Shown: piece after piece, positions 55,580 through 64,000 of the stretch
Layout of the letters: the number at the start of each line of letters is the position of its first letter
Position numbering within the stretch: the stretch's first letter is position 1
Assembly (NCBI GenBank): GCA_021730635.1
Contig: JAJNNC010000001.1
Coordinates: 248,001 to 312,000 of the forward strand
Direction: 5' to 3'
Length of the DNA stretch: 64,000 nucleotides
Origin: Catalimonadaceae bacterium JC749
GTDB taxonomy: Bacteria; Bacteroidota; Bacteroidia; Cytophagales; Cyclobacteriaceae
The notes under the pieces: model-generated
What the model was told of the DNA's origin: nothing
What the model saw: the letters and a program-made list of their open reading frames with translations, nothing else
Database searches by the model: none
Program-made: the position numbers and the translations under genes

Positions 55580-57076
55580 TCAGGGCTCATCCAGCCGCAT
55601 CCGTTCGGCAAACCCGTTGAGGAAAGTACCTGCCGGATTAAACTGAAGCATGGTCTGCCGCCAGGTTTCAAACTTTGGATACCAATGCCGGATTAATTCT
55701 GTTTCTCCATCCAGGCGGTTGGTAATTTTTCCCCAATGCGGCTTGCCGCCCCTGGCCAGGTGGATGTCCTGGTAAGCATTGAGAATCAGGCTGGCTCCTT
55801 TTTGTCTTACCAGTACCGGATTGCCAATATAACAGACATCTGTCTGGTATTCGGGCGTGAGGTATGCTGGCGAACCTTTGACAAAACGGATCGTAGGGGC
55901 CGAACTGGGATATAACTTAAATTGATGGGCCAGCTGGGCTACTTTATCAAAAATCTCTTCCATCACTTCCAAATAGGTAGTCTGGTGCCTGTCATAGGCA
56001 AATTCGGACCCATGCCCTTGGGAAGCAATATATTCAAACCCCTGAAAAAGTACTTTATAAGACTTATTGATGTAGGTAGCATCTCTTACCGCTTTGATAG
56101 AAGTTTCCAGCATCCTGGGCACAAGCCGGGGAATATTATTTACCACAAAAAGCGACAAATAAAAAGTGAGAGGCACCCGGCTCAGGATAGAAGATAGAAT
56201 GGCCCTGGTACCATCTTTCAACCGCCAGCGCGGAGGTTTGTCTATTTCAAAGGTTCGGGTAATCATGCAGGTATGCTCCCCTTTCACTTTAAAAGGATTC
56301 ACCACAATGAAGATGCTTCGCACTGGCAACTTGACATCCTTTCCATTCAATTTGATGAAATAGTCATCAAACATTTTTCCATTGGCCAGTTTCTCCTTCA
56401 CTTTGAACCACATGTCTACGGAGCGGTTCTCATACAACCAATACCGCGGCACTACGGCCAGCACATAAGAATAGATAATGCCCGTACAGCCCAGGCTGAC
56501 TACCACACTGTAAAAAGTATCGTCATCCTGAATCAGCGTTATATCTTCTTCGTTATGTTGTGAAGGATCCGTAATGCCATCGGTAGGCTCAATCCGGTAG
56601 GTTTTACCCCCGGCCGCCACTAATACCATAGAGCGTACCAAACCCGACAAGGCTGGAAGATGGCGGCCTGCGCCGTGTGTGCCTGTAGCAATAGCACCGG
56701 AAATAGTCTGGTTATCAATAGCACCCATGTTGATCAGCGCCACTCCCTGCTTATCCAGTTGTTTGTTGAGTTTTTCTACTGTGATGCCCGCCTCCACTTC
56801 TACCAGGGGTTGTGTTTGCCAGGCTGCTTTCAACTGTTCTTTCTTTAGAGGAAGCAGGCGACAAAGCCGACACATGTTCACCAGATAACCATCCGTGATG
56901 GCCACATCAGAATAAGAATGTCCGGAACCTACGGCACGGATGCGGGCCCCTGTTTGTTCGGCTTCCCGGATGGCTGCTACTACATCCTGGTAAGATTCCG
57001 GCTCCAGATATTTCAGCGGATGAACCTTGTATTTCTTGATTTTGTTACTCCAGGTAACACGCTTGGAAATTTTCAT
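55580..57076 (-). CDS. FAD-linked oxidoreductase, D-arabinono-1,4-lactone oxidase-like
   Basis: The 498-residue protein has a PCMH-type FAD-binding domain: IRAVGSGHSYSDVAITDG near residues 46-63, VEVEAGITVEKLNKQLDKQG, and AIDNQTISGAIATGTHGAGR, then an ALO domain with GSEFAYDRHQTTY, the catalytic motif GGKPHWGK near residue 450, and a final FNPAGTFLNGFAERM. Relatives oxidise aldonolactones or sugar alcohols. The GSGHS histidine is where FAD is attached in related enzymes. The natural substrate here is unknown. No signal peptide. It is divergent from the cytochrome cluster. Confidence 0.88.
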   Translation of the reverse strand: MKISKRVTWSNKIKKYKVHPLKYLEPESYQDVVAAIREAEQTGARIRAVGSGHSYSDVAITDGYLVNMCRLCRLLPLKKEQLKAAWQTQPLVEVEAGITVEKLNKQLDKQGVALINMGAIDNQTISGAIATGTHGAGRHLPALSGLVRSMVLVAAGGKTYRIEPTDGITDPSQHNEEDITLIQDDDTFYSVVVSLGCTGIIYSYVLAVVPRYWLYENRSVDMWFKVKEKLANGKMFDDYFIKLNGKDVKLPVRSIFIVVNPFKVKGEHTCMITRTFEIDKPPRWRLKDGTRAILSSILSRVPLTFYLSLFVVNNIPRLVPRMLETSIKAVRDATYINKSYKVLFQGFEYIASQGHGSEFAYDRHQTTYLEVMEEIFDKVAQLAHQFKLYPSSAPTIRFVKGSPAYLTPEYQTDVCYIGNPVLVRQKGASLILNAYQDIHLARGGKPHWGKITNRLDGETELIRHWYPKFETWRQTMLQFNPAGTFLNGFAERMRLDEP

Positions 57077-57420
57077 AGTCTTGTGGTCAGGGGCTATGGA
57101 TGGAGTTAAAATTTTTGTATCAACTGATAAAAAAGTATCAAAAGGATACTGACTGATTTTTCATCTTTGTAAGATATAGTGATCAGTAAAGGGTAGACAG
57201 CAGCTTTCAACAGTGTTTATTGTCAGTATTTTGAATGGCTTCCGGCAACAAGTTTATCCAACGCACTGAGGTGACCATTAAACATACCTATTTTTTAAGG
57301 ATAGTACTAAAACTTTGACATAATAAAGAGGCGCTTAGCGCTTTTAATTTTGCAGATACTGCACAAAAAGGTGTCGAAAGTAATATAAATGATGGTGGCA
57401 AGTTTCTAAATTTCCAGTAT
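57077..57420. other. 344-bp gap between divergent genes, with a -7 promoter match
   Basis: The gap holds the promoters of the flavoprotein and the DUF1549 gene. TAATTTTG at 57345-57352 is an exact match to the Bacteroidota -7 element TAnnTTTG on the plus strand, but TTTG at 57314-57317 is 27 nt upstream, too far for the usual -33 partner. No ORF or terminator was recognised. Confidence 0.4.
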
Positions 57421-60168
57421 ATGCCTGGCTTCTCAAGAAAAAAGAAAATCTTTCTATTCCTTATGATAGGTGTTGTCACACTGATACTTACCTATGGAGT
57501 GTTGCATGTCCTATCTCAGGAGAACCAGAAGGTCGACTTTAACACGCAGATACGCCCCATTCTCAACAAAAAATGTATTACCTGCCATGGAGGCGTGAAG
57601 CGTTCCAGCGAATTCAGTTTGCTATTTCGTACCGATGCGCTCAGCCCCAACGAATCGGGCAAGCGCGCCATAGTACCAGGCGATCCGAAAGCCAGTGAAA
57701 TGATCCGCCGTATCAGGCATCATGATCCGGAAGAACGCATGCCTCCTGAAGGAGATCCTCTACCCAAGGAAGAGATAGAACTGCTTACCCGCTGGATAGA
57801 ACAGGGCGCTTCCTGGGAAGATCACTGGGCCTATGTGAAACCGGAACCTGTCGCTGTCCCTGATATTTCTTCTACCTGGGGCCATAATTCGATTGACCCC
57901 TTTGTTTTGCAAAAGCTGGAAGAAAATGATTTACAACCTTCTCCTCAGGCCGATAAAGCTACGCTGCTCCGAAGGGTCAGCCTGGACCTGACAGGTTTGC
58001 CTCCTACCCGGGAAGATCTGCAAAACTTTCTCAACGATGACAGCCCACAGGCTTATGAGAAAGTGGTAGACCGGCTGCTGGCTTCCCCTCATTATGGAGA
58101 GCGCTGGGCTGCTATGTGGATGGACCTGGCCCGCTATGCCGACTCCAAAGGGTATGAAAAAGATGACCAGCGTTCTATCTGGCAATATCGCGACTGGCTG
58201 ATCAAAGCCTTTAATGAAGACAAACCTTTTGATCAGTTCACCATGGAACAGCTGGCCGGCGATTTGCTTCCTAACCCTACGGATGATCAGGTATTGGCTA
58301 CTGCCTTCCACCGCAACACAATGAACAATGATGAAGGTGGTACTGATGATGAAGAGTTTCGGGTAGCTGCTATCATCGACCGGGTGAATACCACCTGGAG
58401 TGTGTGGCAGGGCACTACCATGGCCTGTGTTCAATGCCACAGCCACCCCTATGATCCTATACGGCATGAAGATTACTATAAATCGCTTGCTTTCTTCAAC
58501 AATACAGCGGATGAGGATGTCCCCAGTGAATCTCCTGTCTTGAAAACTTTCACTGCCGAAGCAGACAAACAAAAACTGGAGCAGATGAAAAACTGGGTGA
58601 TCCAGCAGACAGCTTCTGCTGATGAGAAGCTGGAAAAGGCGCAGGACTTTGTGAATCTGGTCAGAATCACAGAACCCAAAATTCATCCCCACTCCTTTGA
58701 CCAGATCGAGAAAGGTTCTCTGGCCGACAATAAGTATCTGTTTGTAGAACCGGGCGGATATGCCAGGCTCCCCGACATACCGCTACAGGGTGAGGACCAC
58801 CTGTTTGTGAGCTACAGTGCCGGAAGAAGTACGGGCCGCGTCGAAATCAGAATGGATAGCCTGAGCGGCAAACGTCTGGGTGTATGGCAGGTGCAGCAAA
58901 AAGATAATTTTGAAATCGCAGTCATTCCTATTCAACCGCAATCCGGACGTCATGATTTGTTTTTGATCTTCAAAGATCCGGGACAAAAAGGAGCGGTTTG
59001 CCATATTGAATGGATGCTTCTGCATGAAACACTTCCCGGCAAAAACCAACCGGGCTATGCTGACATAGAAAGAAAATTCTACAGTTTATTAAATACCAAT
59101 GAGGCTATTACCACTCCGGTGATGATAGAAAAAGAACCAGCCTATCAGAGGAAAACACATGTATTCGAGCGCGGCAACTGGATGGTATCAGGAGAAGAAG
59201 TACAGCCAGGTATTCCCCAGGCATGGAATGACCTACCGGAGGGTGCGCCCCTCAATCGCCTGGGAATGGCCCAATGGCTGGTGAGTAAGGATAATCCGCT
59301 GACCGCCCGGGTAACGGTGAACCGCTTCTGGGCACAGCTTTTTGGAACTGGTATTGTGGAAACGATAGAAGACTTCGGCACCCAAGGGGCCAAGCCCTCT
59401 CACCCTGAGTTGCTCGACTGGCTGGCACAGCAGTTTATGTATGAGCATCGCTGGAGTACGAAAAAACTGCTGAAACAGATGGTCATGTCGGCTACCTATC
59501 AGCAGTCCTCTAAAACGACACCGTCGCTCCTGGAGATTGACCCTGACAACCGATGGCTGGCCCGCGGGCCGCGTATCCGTCTGGATGCTGAACAGGTACG
59601 GGATCAGGCGCTGGCTGTGAGTGGCTTATTGAGTGATAAAATGTATGGCCCTAGTGTCATGCCTCCACAACCTGCAGGCATCTGGCAGGTGGTCTACAGT
59701 GGTTTGGAGTGGAAGACCAGTGAAGGTGAGGATCAAAACCGGAGAGCTTTGTATACGTACTGGCGCCGTACCAGCCCTTACCCTTCTATGATTGCTTTTG
59801 ACAGTCCGAGCCGGGAGTTTTGTGTCACCCAACGGATTAACACCAATACGCCTTTACAAGCGCTGGTTACGCTGAATGATACGGTGTATATTGCAGCAGC
59901 ACAGGCACTGGCACAACGAATGCTACAGGAACATCCGAACCAGGTAGAGGCACAGATCAAAGCAGGCTACCAGATGGCGATGGTACAGGAAATCGCTGAC
60001 GAAAAACTGGCCGACCTGCAACTATTGTATACGGAGGCTTTAGCTCATTTTAATAAGAACCCGGAGGCAGTAAAAGCGCTCACAGGGCAGCAAGACAAGC
60101 AACTGGCGGCGTTGACTGTAGTGGCCAATGCTATTATGAATCTGGATGAGTTTGTCACAAAGGCCTGA
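57421..60168 (+). CDS. Planctomycete-type cytochrome c protein with DUF1549 and DUF1553
   Basis: After an N-terminal membrane helix (FLFLMIGVVTLILTYGVLHV) comes a PSCyt1 heme-binding segment with CITCH near residues 52-56 (NTQIRPILNKKCITCHGG, RMPPEGDPL). Then follow DUF1549 (about 165-375: RVSLDLTGLPPTREDL, SPHYGERWAAMWMDLARYADS, FHRNTMNNDEGGTDDEEFR) and DUF1553 (about 600-860: LNRLGMAQWLVSKDNPLTARVTVNRFWAQLFG, SPSREFCVTQRINTNTPLQALVTLND). The 915-residue layout is that of planctomycete-type PSD1 proteins. Their function is not established; the periplasmic heme domain suggests electron transfer coupled to a degradative step. It starts a four-gene run. Confidence 0.9.
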   Translation: MPGFSRKKKIFLFLMIGVVTLILTYGVLHVLSQENQKVDFNTQIRPILNKKCITCHGGVKRSSEFSLLFRTDALSPNESGKRAIVPGDPKASEMIRRIRHHDPEERMPPEGDPLPKEEIELLTRWIEQGASWEDHWAYVKPEPVAVPDISSTWGHNSIDPFVLQKLEENDLQPSPQADKATLLRRVSLDLTGLPPTREDLQNFLNDDSPQAYEKVVDRLLASPHYGERWAAMWMDLARYADSKGYEKDDQRSIWQYRDWLIKAFNEDKPFDQFTMEQLAGDLLPNPTDDQVLATAFHRNTMNNDEGGTDDEEFRVAAIIDRVNTTWSVWQGTTMACVQCHSHPYDPIRHEDYYKSLAFFNNTADEDVPSESPVLKTFTAEADKQKLEQMKNWVIQQTASADEKLEKAQDFVNLVRITEPKIHPHSFDQIEKGSLADNKYLFVEPGGYARLPDIPLQGEDHLFVSYSAGRSTGRVEIRMDSLSGKRLGVWQVQQKDNFEIAVIPIQPQSGRHDLFLIFKDPGQKGAVCHIEWMLLHETLPGKNQPGYADIERKFYSLLNTNEAITTPVMIEKEPAYQRKTHVFERGNWMVSGEEVQPGIPQAWNDLPEGAPLNRLGMAQWLVSKDNPLTARVTVNRFWAQLFGTGIVETIEDFGTQGAKPSHPELLDWLAQQFMYEHRWSTKKLLKQMVMSATYQQSSKTTPSLLEIDPDNRWLARGPRIRLDAEQVRDQALAVSGLLSDKMYGPSVMPPQPAGIWQVVYSGLEWKTSEGEDQNRRALYTYWRRTSPYPSMIAFDSPSREFCVTQRINTNTPLQALVTLNDTVYIAAAQALAQRMLQEHPNQVEAQIKAGYQMAMVQEIADEKLADLQLLYTEALAHFNKNPEAVKALTGQQDKQLAALTVVANAIMNLDEFVTKA

Positions 60169-60243
60169 TACCCGGAAGAATGACTGGCCCATATGCGCCA
60201 GGGGTACCGGTCTGATTATCAACGAGAAGAACACGTTATACTT

Positions 60244-61728
60244 ATGAATATTTTTCAGGAGCTACAATACAAAAATATACAGTATGAAACCCGCCGGCAT
60301 TTTCTAAAAAAATGCAGTTCCGGCTTAGGGGCTATCGCCCTGGGTTCTCTGCTGGGCTGTGACCCTTTTTCCACTACTAAAGCAAGCAACAATATAGTGA
60401 CAGAGGCAGGCCCTATGGCTCCCAGATTTCCTCATTTTGCTGCCAAAGCGAAAAGGATCATCTATCTGCATATGGCTGGCTCTCCTTCTCAGCTGGAGCT
60501 TTTCGATTATAAACCAGAATTGGTCAAACTGGATGGAAAAGACTGTCCGGCCTCTCTGCTGGAAGGCAAACGGTTTGCTTTTATTGAGGGGGTTCCCAAA
60601 ATGCTGGGCCCACAGGCCACCTTCAAACCTTACGGTGAGTCAGGCATTATGCTTTCCAACCGCCTTCCTCATTTTTCTACGGTGGTGGATGATGTGGCTA
60701 TCATCAAGACCATGCATACCGATCAGTTTAACCACGCTCCCGCACAGTTATTAGTGCAAACCGGCAGTCCCCGCTTGGGAAGGCCTAGCATGGGTTCCTG
60801 GGTAACCTATGGATTAGGCTCTGAAAATGACAACCTACCAGGCTTTATGGTGCTGGTTTCCGGAGGAAACACACCCGACGCCGGTAAGAGTGCCTGGGGA
60901 AGCGGTTTTTTGCCTACTATTTATCAGGGGGTACAATGCCGGTCAGAAGGAGATCCGGTACTTTATGTTTCTGATCCGGAAGGTATCAACCGGGATCTCA
61001 GACGGAAAACGCTGGATGCAATCAATAAAATTAACGAGAAAGAATACCATGCCATGGGTGATCCTGAAATCATGACCCGGATTTCTCAATACGAAATGGC
61101 CTTTCGCATGCAAACATCTGTGCCGGATGTGATGGATATTAGCAAAGAACCGGAATATATTCATCAGCTATACGGTACAGCTCCTGGTCAGGCTTCTTTT
61201 GCCAATAACTGCCTGCTGGCCCGTCGGCTGGTAGAACGAGGCGTTCGTTTTGTACAGTTATTTGATTGGGGATGGGACTCTCACGGCACCGATAAGAGTA
61301 CGGCACTGGAAGATGGTTTTCATGAAAAATGTCGACAGATTGACCAGCCCATGAGTGCCTTGATCAAAGATTTGAAACAAAGAGGATTGCTGGAAGAAAC
61401 CCTGATTGTTTGGGGAGGAGAGTTTGGGAGGACCCCCATGCAGGAAAACCGCAACGGCAAAGAAATGCCTTTTAAAGGAAGAGACCACCACACTGAGGCT
61501 TTTTCCGTGTGGATGGCAGGAGGAGGTGTCAAGCCTGGCACCAGCTATGGAGAGACCGATGAAATTGGGTATTATGGTGTCAAAGACCGGGTGCATATTC
61601 ATGACCTTCAGGCAACGATCCTGCATCTCCTCGGAATGGACCATGAAAAGCTTACATATCATTTTCAGGGAAGAGATTTCCGGCTCACCGATGTAGAAGG
61701 GAAAGTGGTGAAAGGCGTGCTGGCATAA
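60244..61728 (+). CDS. DUF1501 domain-containing protein (Tat-exported)
   Basis: The N-terminus has a twin-arginine signal ([22 protein letters not shown]). The body is DUF1501: [102 protein letters not shown] and [18 protein letters not shown]. This is related to the alkaline phosphatase/sulfatase fold, but no specific substrate is known. DUF1501 and DUF1549/DUF1553 genes commonly lie side by side, as here. The frame is open to 60193; ATG 60244 (MNIFQELQ) is the likely start (494 residues). Confidence 0.9.
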   Translation: MNIFQELQYKNIQYETRRHFLKKCSSGLGAIALGSLLGCDPFSTTKASNNIVTEAGPMAPRFPHFAAKAKRIIYLHMAGSPSQLELFDYKPELVKLDGKDCPASLLEGKRFAFIEGVPKMLGPQATFKPYGESGIMLSNRLPHFSTVVDDVAIIKTMHTDQFNHAPAQLLVQTGSPRLGRPSMGSWVTYGLGSENDNLPGFMVLVSGGNTPDAGKSAWGSGFLPTIYQGVQCRSEGDPVLYVSDPEGINRDLRRKTLDAINKINEKEYHAMGDPEIMTRISQYEMAFRMQTSVPDVMDISKEPEYIHQLYGTAPGQASFANNCLLARRLVERGVRFVQLFDWGWDSHGTDKSTALEDGFHEKCRQIDQPMSALIKDLKQRGLLEETLIVWGGEFGRTPMQENRNGKEMPFKGRDHHTEAFSVWMAGGGVKPGTSYGETDEIGYYGVKDRVHIHDLQATILHLLGMDHEKLTYHFQGRDFRLTDVEGKVVKGVLA

Positions 61729-61741
61729 AAGTAAAAAGGGG

Positions 61742-62365
61742 ATGTATACGGCAGAGGTTCGCTGGTTCTTCAATCACCCTGTAGCTATGACTACGCTGCT
61801 TAAGATTTTTCCTCATCAAATGCAGCCTGAGCGGCATGACTTTTATTTACTCCATACCGGCAACCATCTGGGCATTAAGTGGAGAGAAGGAAATGTAGAA
61901 ATCAAGCAAAGGCAGGAAGAAAGCCAGCCATACCGTAAGGATAACCTGAGTGGCCAGCTGGAATTCTGGAAAAAGTGGAGTTTTGCACTCAAAGAAGAGA
62001 AAGCTTTACAGGCTTTTCTTAATCCAGGACATCAGCAACACTGGATGAAGATGGAGAAACAACGCACCTTGCTGTTGTTTGTCTACGATCTTCAGGAGCG
62101 TAAGACCTCACCAGTTTCCCCTGATAGTGAGGTTGAAGCTCAATGTGAGCTGGAAGTAACGCGCATTGTCATCAATGAAAAGGCATTTTATACGATAGGA
62201 CTGGAAGCCAGTGGGCCGACAGAAAGATTAAAAGAAATCCTCGATGGCACCATTGAATATGTTCTAAATAAAATTAACTTGAAAGAATGGCACCTTTCGT
62301 TACAGCATGCTGAAAGTTATCCTTCCTGGATAGAAAAGAATATAGAGGCATGGAAGCACCATTGA
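61742..62365 (+). CDS. Hypothetical protein in the cytochrome cluster
   Basis: The 207-residue protein has no signal peptide and no recognised domain. It starts YTAEVRWFF and contains long strands alternating with helices (HDFYLLHTGNHLGIKWREGNVEIKQR, LEVTRIVINEKAFYTIGLEASGP). The even pattern of charged strands is loosely reminiscent of a CYTH-type barrel, but the key signature residues were not identified, so this is only a guess. AAAAAGGGG lies just before the ATG. It is 13 bp after the DUF1501 gene and probably co-transcribed. Confidence 0.6.
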   Translation: MYTAEVRWFFNHPVAMTTLLKIFPHQMQPERHDFYLLHTGNHLGIKWREGNVEIKQRQEESQPYRKDNLSGQLEFWKKWSFALKEEKALQAFLNPGHQQHWMKMEKQRTLLLFVYDLQERKTSPVSPDSEVEAQCELEVTRIVINEKAFYTIGLEASGPTERLKEILDGTIEYVLNKINLKEWHLSLQHAESYPSWIEKNIEAWKHH

Positions 62366-62432
62366 ATGAGAATGATAGAATGTTGATCATTAATAGTTAG
62401 TAATAGTTTTCATTAGTTGAAATAATAATTTT

Positions 62433-63911
62433 ATGGAGGCAGAAGCTTCAGATTTGGTACTTTTTTTCGGCAGATTTCATCCGCTCATACTGCATTTACC
62501 CATCGGATTTCTGGTCATTGCTTTCACCCTGGAGGTGCTGTCCCGGTTTAAGCAATTCCAGGCCTATAAACCTGCCGTCGGTTTTGTGTTATTCTTGGGC
62601 GCTGTTTCTGCCGTAGTGGCAGCAGCCCTGGGTTATATGCTGGCACAGGCCGGTGGCTATAACGAAGATCTGCTGGCCATCCATCAATGGACAGGGATTG
62701 GTGTTGCCGTAGCTTCCGTGGCTGCCTTCCTGCTATACCGGCAACAATCGAAGAAACCTTCACTGATCATAGACAGGGCTTACCTGTCGCTTATGTCGGT
62801 GATGATGCTCACCCTGACCGTGGCAGGGCATTTTGGTGGCTCTCTGACCCATGGGTCAGATTATTTAACCCAGTATATGCCCAACCCACTCCGCCAATTG
62901 GCAGGGCTGCCACCTAAAGAAGAAAAAGTATTTAACAAGATCACCAATCTGCCGGAAGCTGTGGTCTATACGGATATTATCTATCCCATCCTGGATGCCC
63001 GTTGTGTATCCTGCCACAACGAAAGTAAAAGTAAAGGCGACCTGCAAATGCATACTGTGGAAGCTTTGATGAAAGGAGGGGAAGATGGTCCCGTGTTCGT
63101 AGCAGGAGACCCTGAGGAAAGTCACATGATTCAACGCATTCATCTGCCGGAAAATGATGAGGATCATATGCCGCCGGAAGGAAAAAGTCAACTGACAGAC
63201 GAACAAATCAAGTTGCTGAACTGGTGGGTGAAGGAGGGCGCTCCTTTTGACAAAAAAGTGGCAGAAGTGAAGGTAGATGAAGAGATTCAGGCTGTCTTAA
63301 ACACCCTGGTCGACCCCGGTGCCAACATGACGGAGGTGGAAAAACTATTGGCATCTGAAGTAGCACCGGCCAGCGAACAGATTTTGAAAGACCTGCATAG
63401 TGAGGGTGTGCAGGTGATGCCCCTGTCCGCTGAAATCCATTGGTTGCAGGTGAGTGTGCCGCAGAACCAGTCCGGAGACGCTGTCATGAATGACCTCGGT
63501 AAAGTATCCGAGCAGCTCACCTGGCTGGATCTGGGAGGCACTGCCACCACCGATGAAGCACTGGCTGCTGTCAGTAAATTTAAAAACCTGACCCGTCTGC
63601 ACCTGGAAAATACAAAAGTGACAGACGAAGGACTGCAACATTTGAAAGATCTTCCCTATCTGGAGTACCTGAACCTCTATGGTACGCAGGTGAGTGACGA
63701 GGGAATCCAGCAGCTGGCCGGACTGAAAAATTTAAAGAAGCTTTATGTGTGGCAAACGCAGGTAACCCAGGAGGGCGCTGCCCAGCTTCAGGAAGCCTTA
63801 CCCGGCGTGGAAGTCAACCGGGGACTGAGTCCGGAAACAAAAGACACCATGGAAACGGCTGAGGAGGCATCTGATACGAGCGAGAAGGCAAAAGAACTTG
63901 CTGAAAATTAG
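62433..63911 (+). CDS. DUF2231-cytochrome c-leucine-rich-repeat fusion protein
   Basis: The 492-residue protein begins with a DUF2231 membrane domain of about four helices (FHPLILHLPIGFLVIAFTLE, FVLFLGAVSAVVAAALGYML, GIGVAVASVAAFLLY, LMSVMMLTLTVAGHFGG). A cytochrome c segment follows, with CVSCH near residues 191-195 and HMPPEGKSQLTDEQI as in planctomycete-type c-type cytochromes. The end has leucine-rich repeats (LTWLDLGGTATTDEAL, LTRLHLENTKVTDEGLQHL, LEYLNLYGTQVSDEGIQQL, LKKLYVWQTQVTQEGAAQL). The heme and repeats would face the periplasm. It completes the cytochrome cluster. Confidence 0.85.
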   Translation: MEAEASDLVLFFGRFHPLILHLPIGFLVIAFTLEVLSRFKQFQAYKPAVGFVLFLGAVSAVVAAALGYMLAQAGGYNEDLLAIHQWTGIGVAVASVAAFLLYRQQSKKPSLIIDRAYLSLMSVMMLTLTVAGHFGGSLTHGSDYLTQYMPNPLRQLAGLPPKEEKVFNKITNLPEAVVYTDIIYPILDARCVSCHNESKSKGDLQMHTVEALMKGGEDGPVFVAGDPEESHMIQRIHLPENDEDHMPPEGKSQLTDEQIKLLNWWVKEGAPFDKKVAEVKVDEEIQAVLNTLVDPGANMTEVEKLLASEVAPASEQILKDLHSEGVQVMPLSAEIHWLQVSVPQNQSGDAVMNDLGKVSEQLTWLDLGGTATTDEALAAVSKFKNLTRLHLENTKVTDEGLQHLKDLPYLEYLNLYGTQVSDEGIQQLAGLKNLKKLYVWQTQVTQEGAAQLQEALPGVEVNRGLSPETKDTMETAEEASDTSEKAKELAEN

Positions 63912-64000
63912 ACGAGACGCTCACCACCTGTGAAGGGTTATCCCTGTCAGAATGGCCAGGAAGCAATGAGGCATGGTAGATAACGTTCGTGCATGTGCCG
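63912..64000. other. Right-edge sequence, no feature recognised
   Basis: The last 89 bp after the DUF2231-cytochrome gene hold no ORF or clear terminator that I can support. Confidence 0.4.

Noticed and set aside
57931-58692. 253-codon minus-strand frame inside the DUF1549/DUF1553 gene
   Set aside because: The opposite-strand protein shows conserved domains throughout; this long frame is a by-product of codon bias in GC-richer DNA.

Overview
The window looks like chromosomal DNA of a member of the Bacteroidota, most likely the Cytophagales. The signs are TonB_C-domain proteins, an M56/BlaI pair, DUF1987 (SiaC) signalling, DUF1501/DUF1549/DUF1553 proteins, the short Desulfovibrio-type aconitase, few Shine-Dalgarno sequences, and short intergenic gaps with strong hairpin terminators. 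No phage, insertion sequence, rRNA or CRISPR array was seen. The only mobile-DNA trace is a broken tyrosine recombinase beside tRNA-Ser.

Layout. 1-1.3 kb: the tail of a histidine kinase, an integrase relic, tRNA-Ser(UGA). 1.4-15.4 kb: mostly housekeeping (thioesterase, mltG, a YciO/TsaC-like protein, WbqC-like protein, clpC, a vWA membrane protein, fabG, two fRMsr-like GAF proteins, DUF4174, DUF3108, a predicted metallo-aminopeptidase, recA). 15.5-27.2 kb: a leftward signalling cluster: cheR-like, cheB-like, membrane GAF protein, SiaA-like SpoIIE phosphatase, SiaB-like kinase, SiaC-like phosphoprotein, a 1031-residue TerB/ABCG transporter and a lipoprotein. This is the strongest candidate for an undescribed system. 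27.5-32 kb: M16-like peptidase lacking its zinc motif, a small protein, a GT2 glycosyltransferase, ruvC, DUF3616.

32.1-36.8 kb: a HAD phosphatase/phosphoglucomutase overlapping a lipoprotein beta-galactosidase, then DUF4159. 37-40.7 kb: a fatty acid desaturase, then a tonB-like/blaI/blaR1-like operon preceded by two tandem dyads that overlap a promoter-like sequence. 40.8-46.9 kb: cell-wall recycling genes (VanX-like dipeptidase, DUF1611, dipeptide epimerase-like enolase, NagZ fused to a serine hydrolase). 46.9-57 kb: aconitase, a PlsB-like acyltransferase overlapping gpsA, a DASS transporter, a Na/Ca exchanger, a GIN-domain lipoprotein and an aldonolactone-oxidase-like flavoprotein. 57.4-63.9 kb: a planctomycete-type cytochrome cluster (DUF1549/DUF1553, DUF1501, an unknown protein, DUF2231-cytochrome c-LRR).

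How the genes connect. The SiaA/B/C-like trio has the parts of a threonine-phosphorylation switch and here sits with CheB/CheR-type enzymes and an ABC transporter. The 40.8-46.9 kb genes could together take apart muropeptides. PlsB-like protein and GpsA give the first steps of phospholipid synthesis. Base composition appears to shift from AT-rich on the left to more GC-rich from about 32 kb on, judged by eye. All assignments come from reading the sequence; no database search was run.
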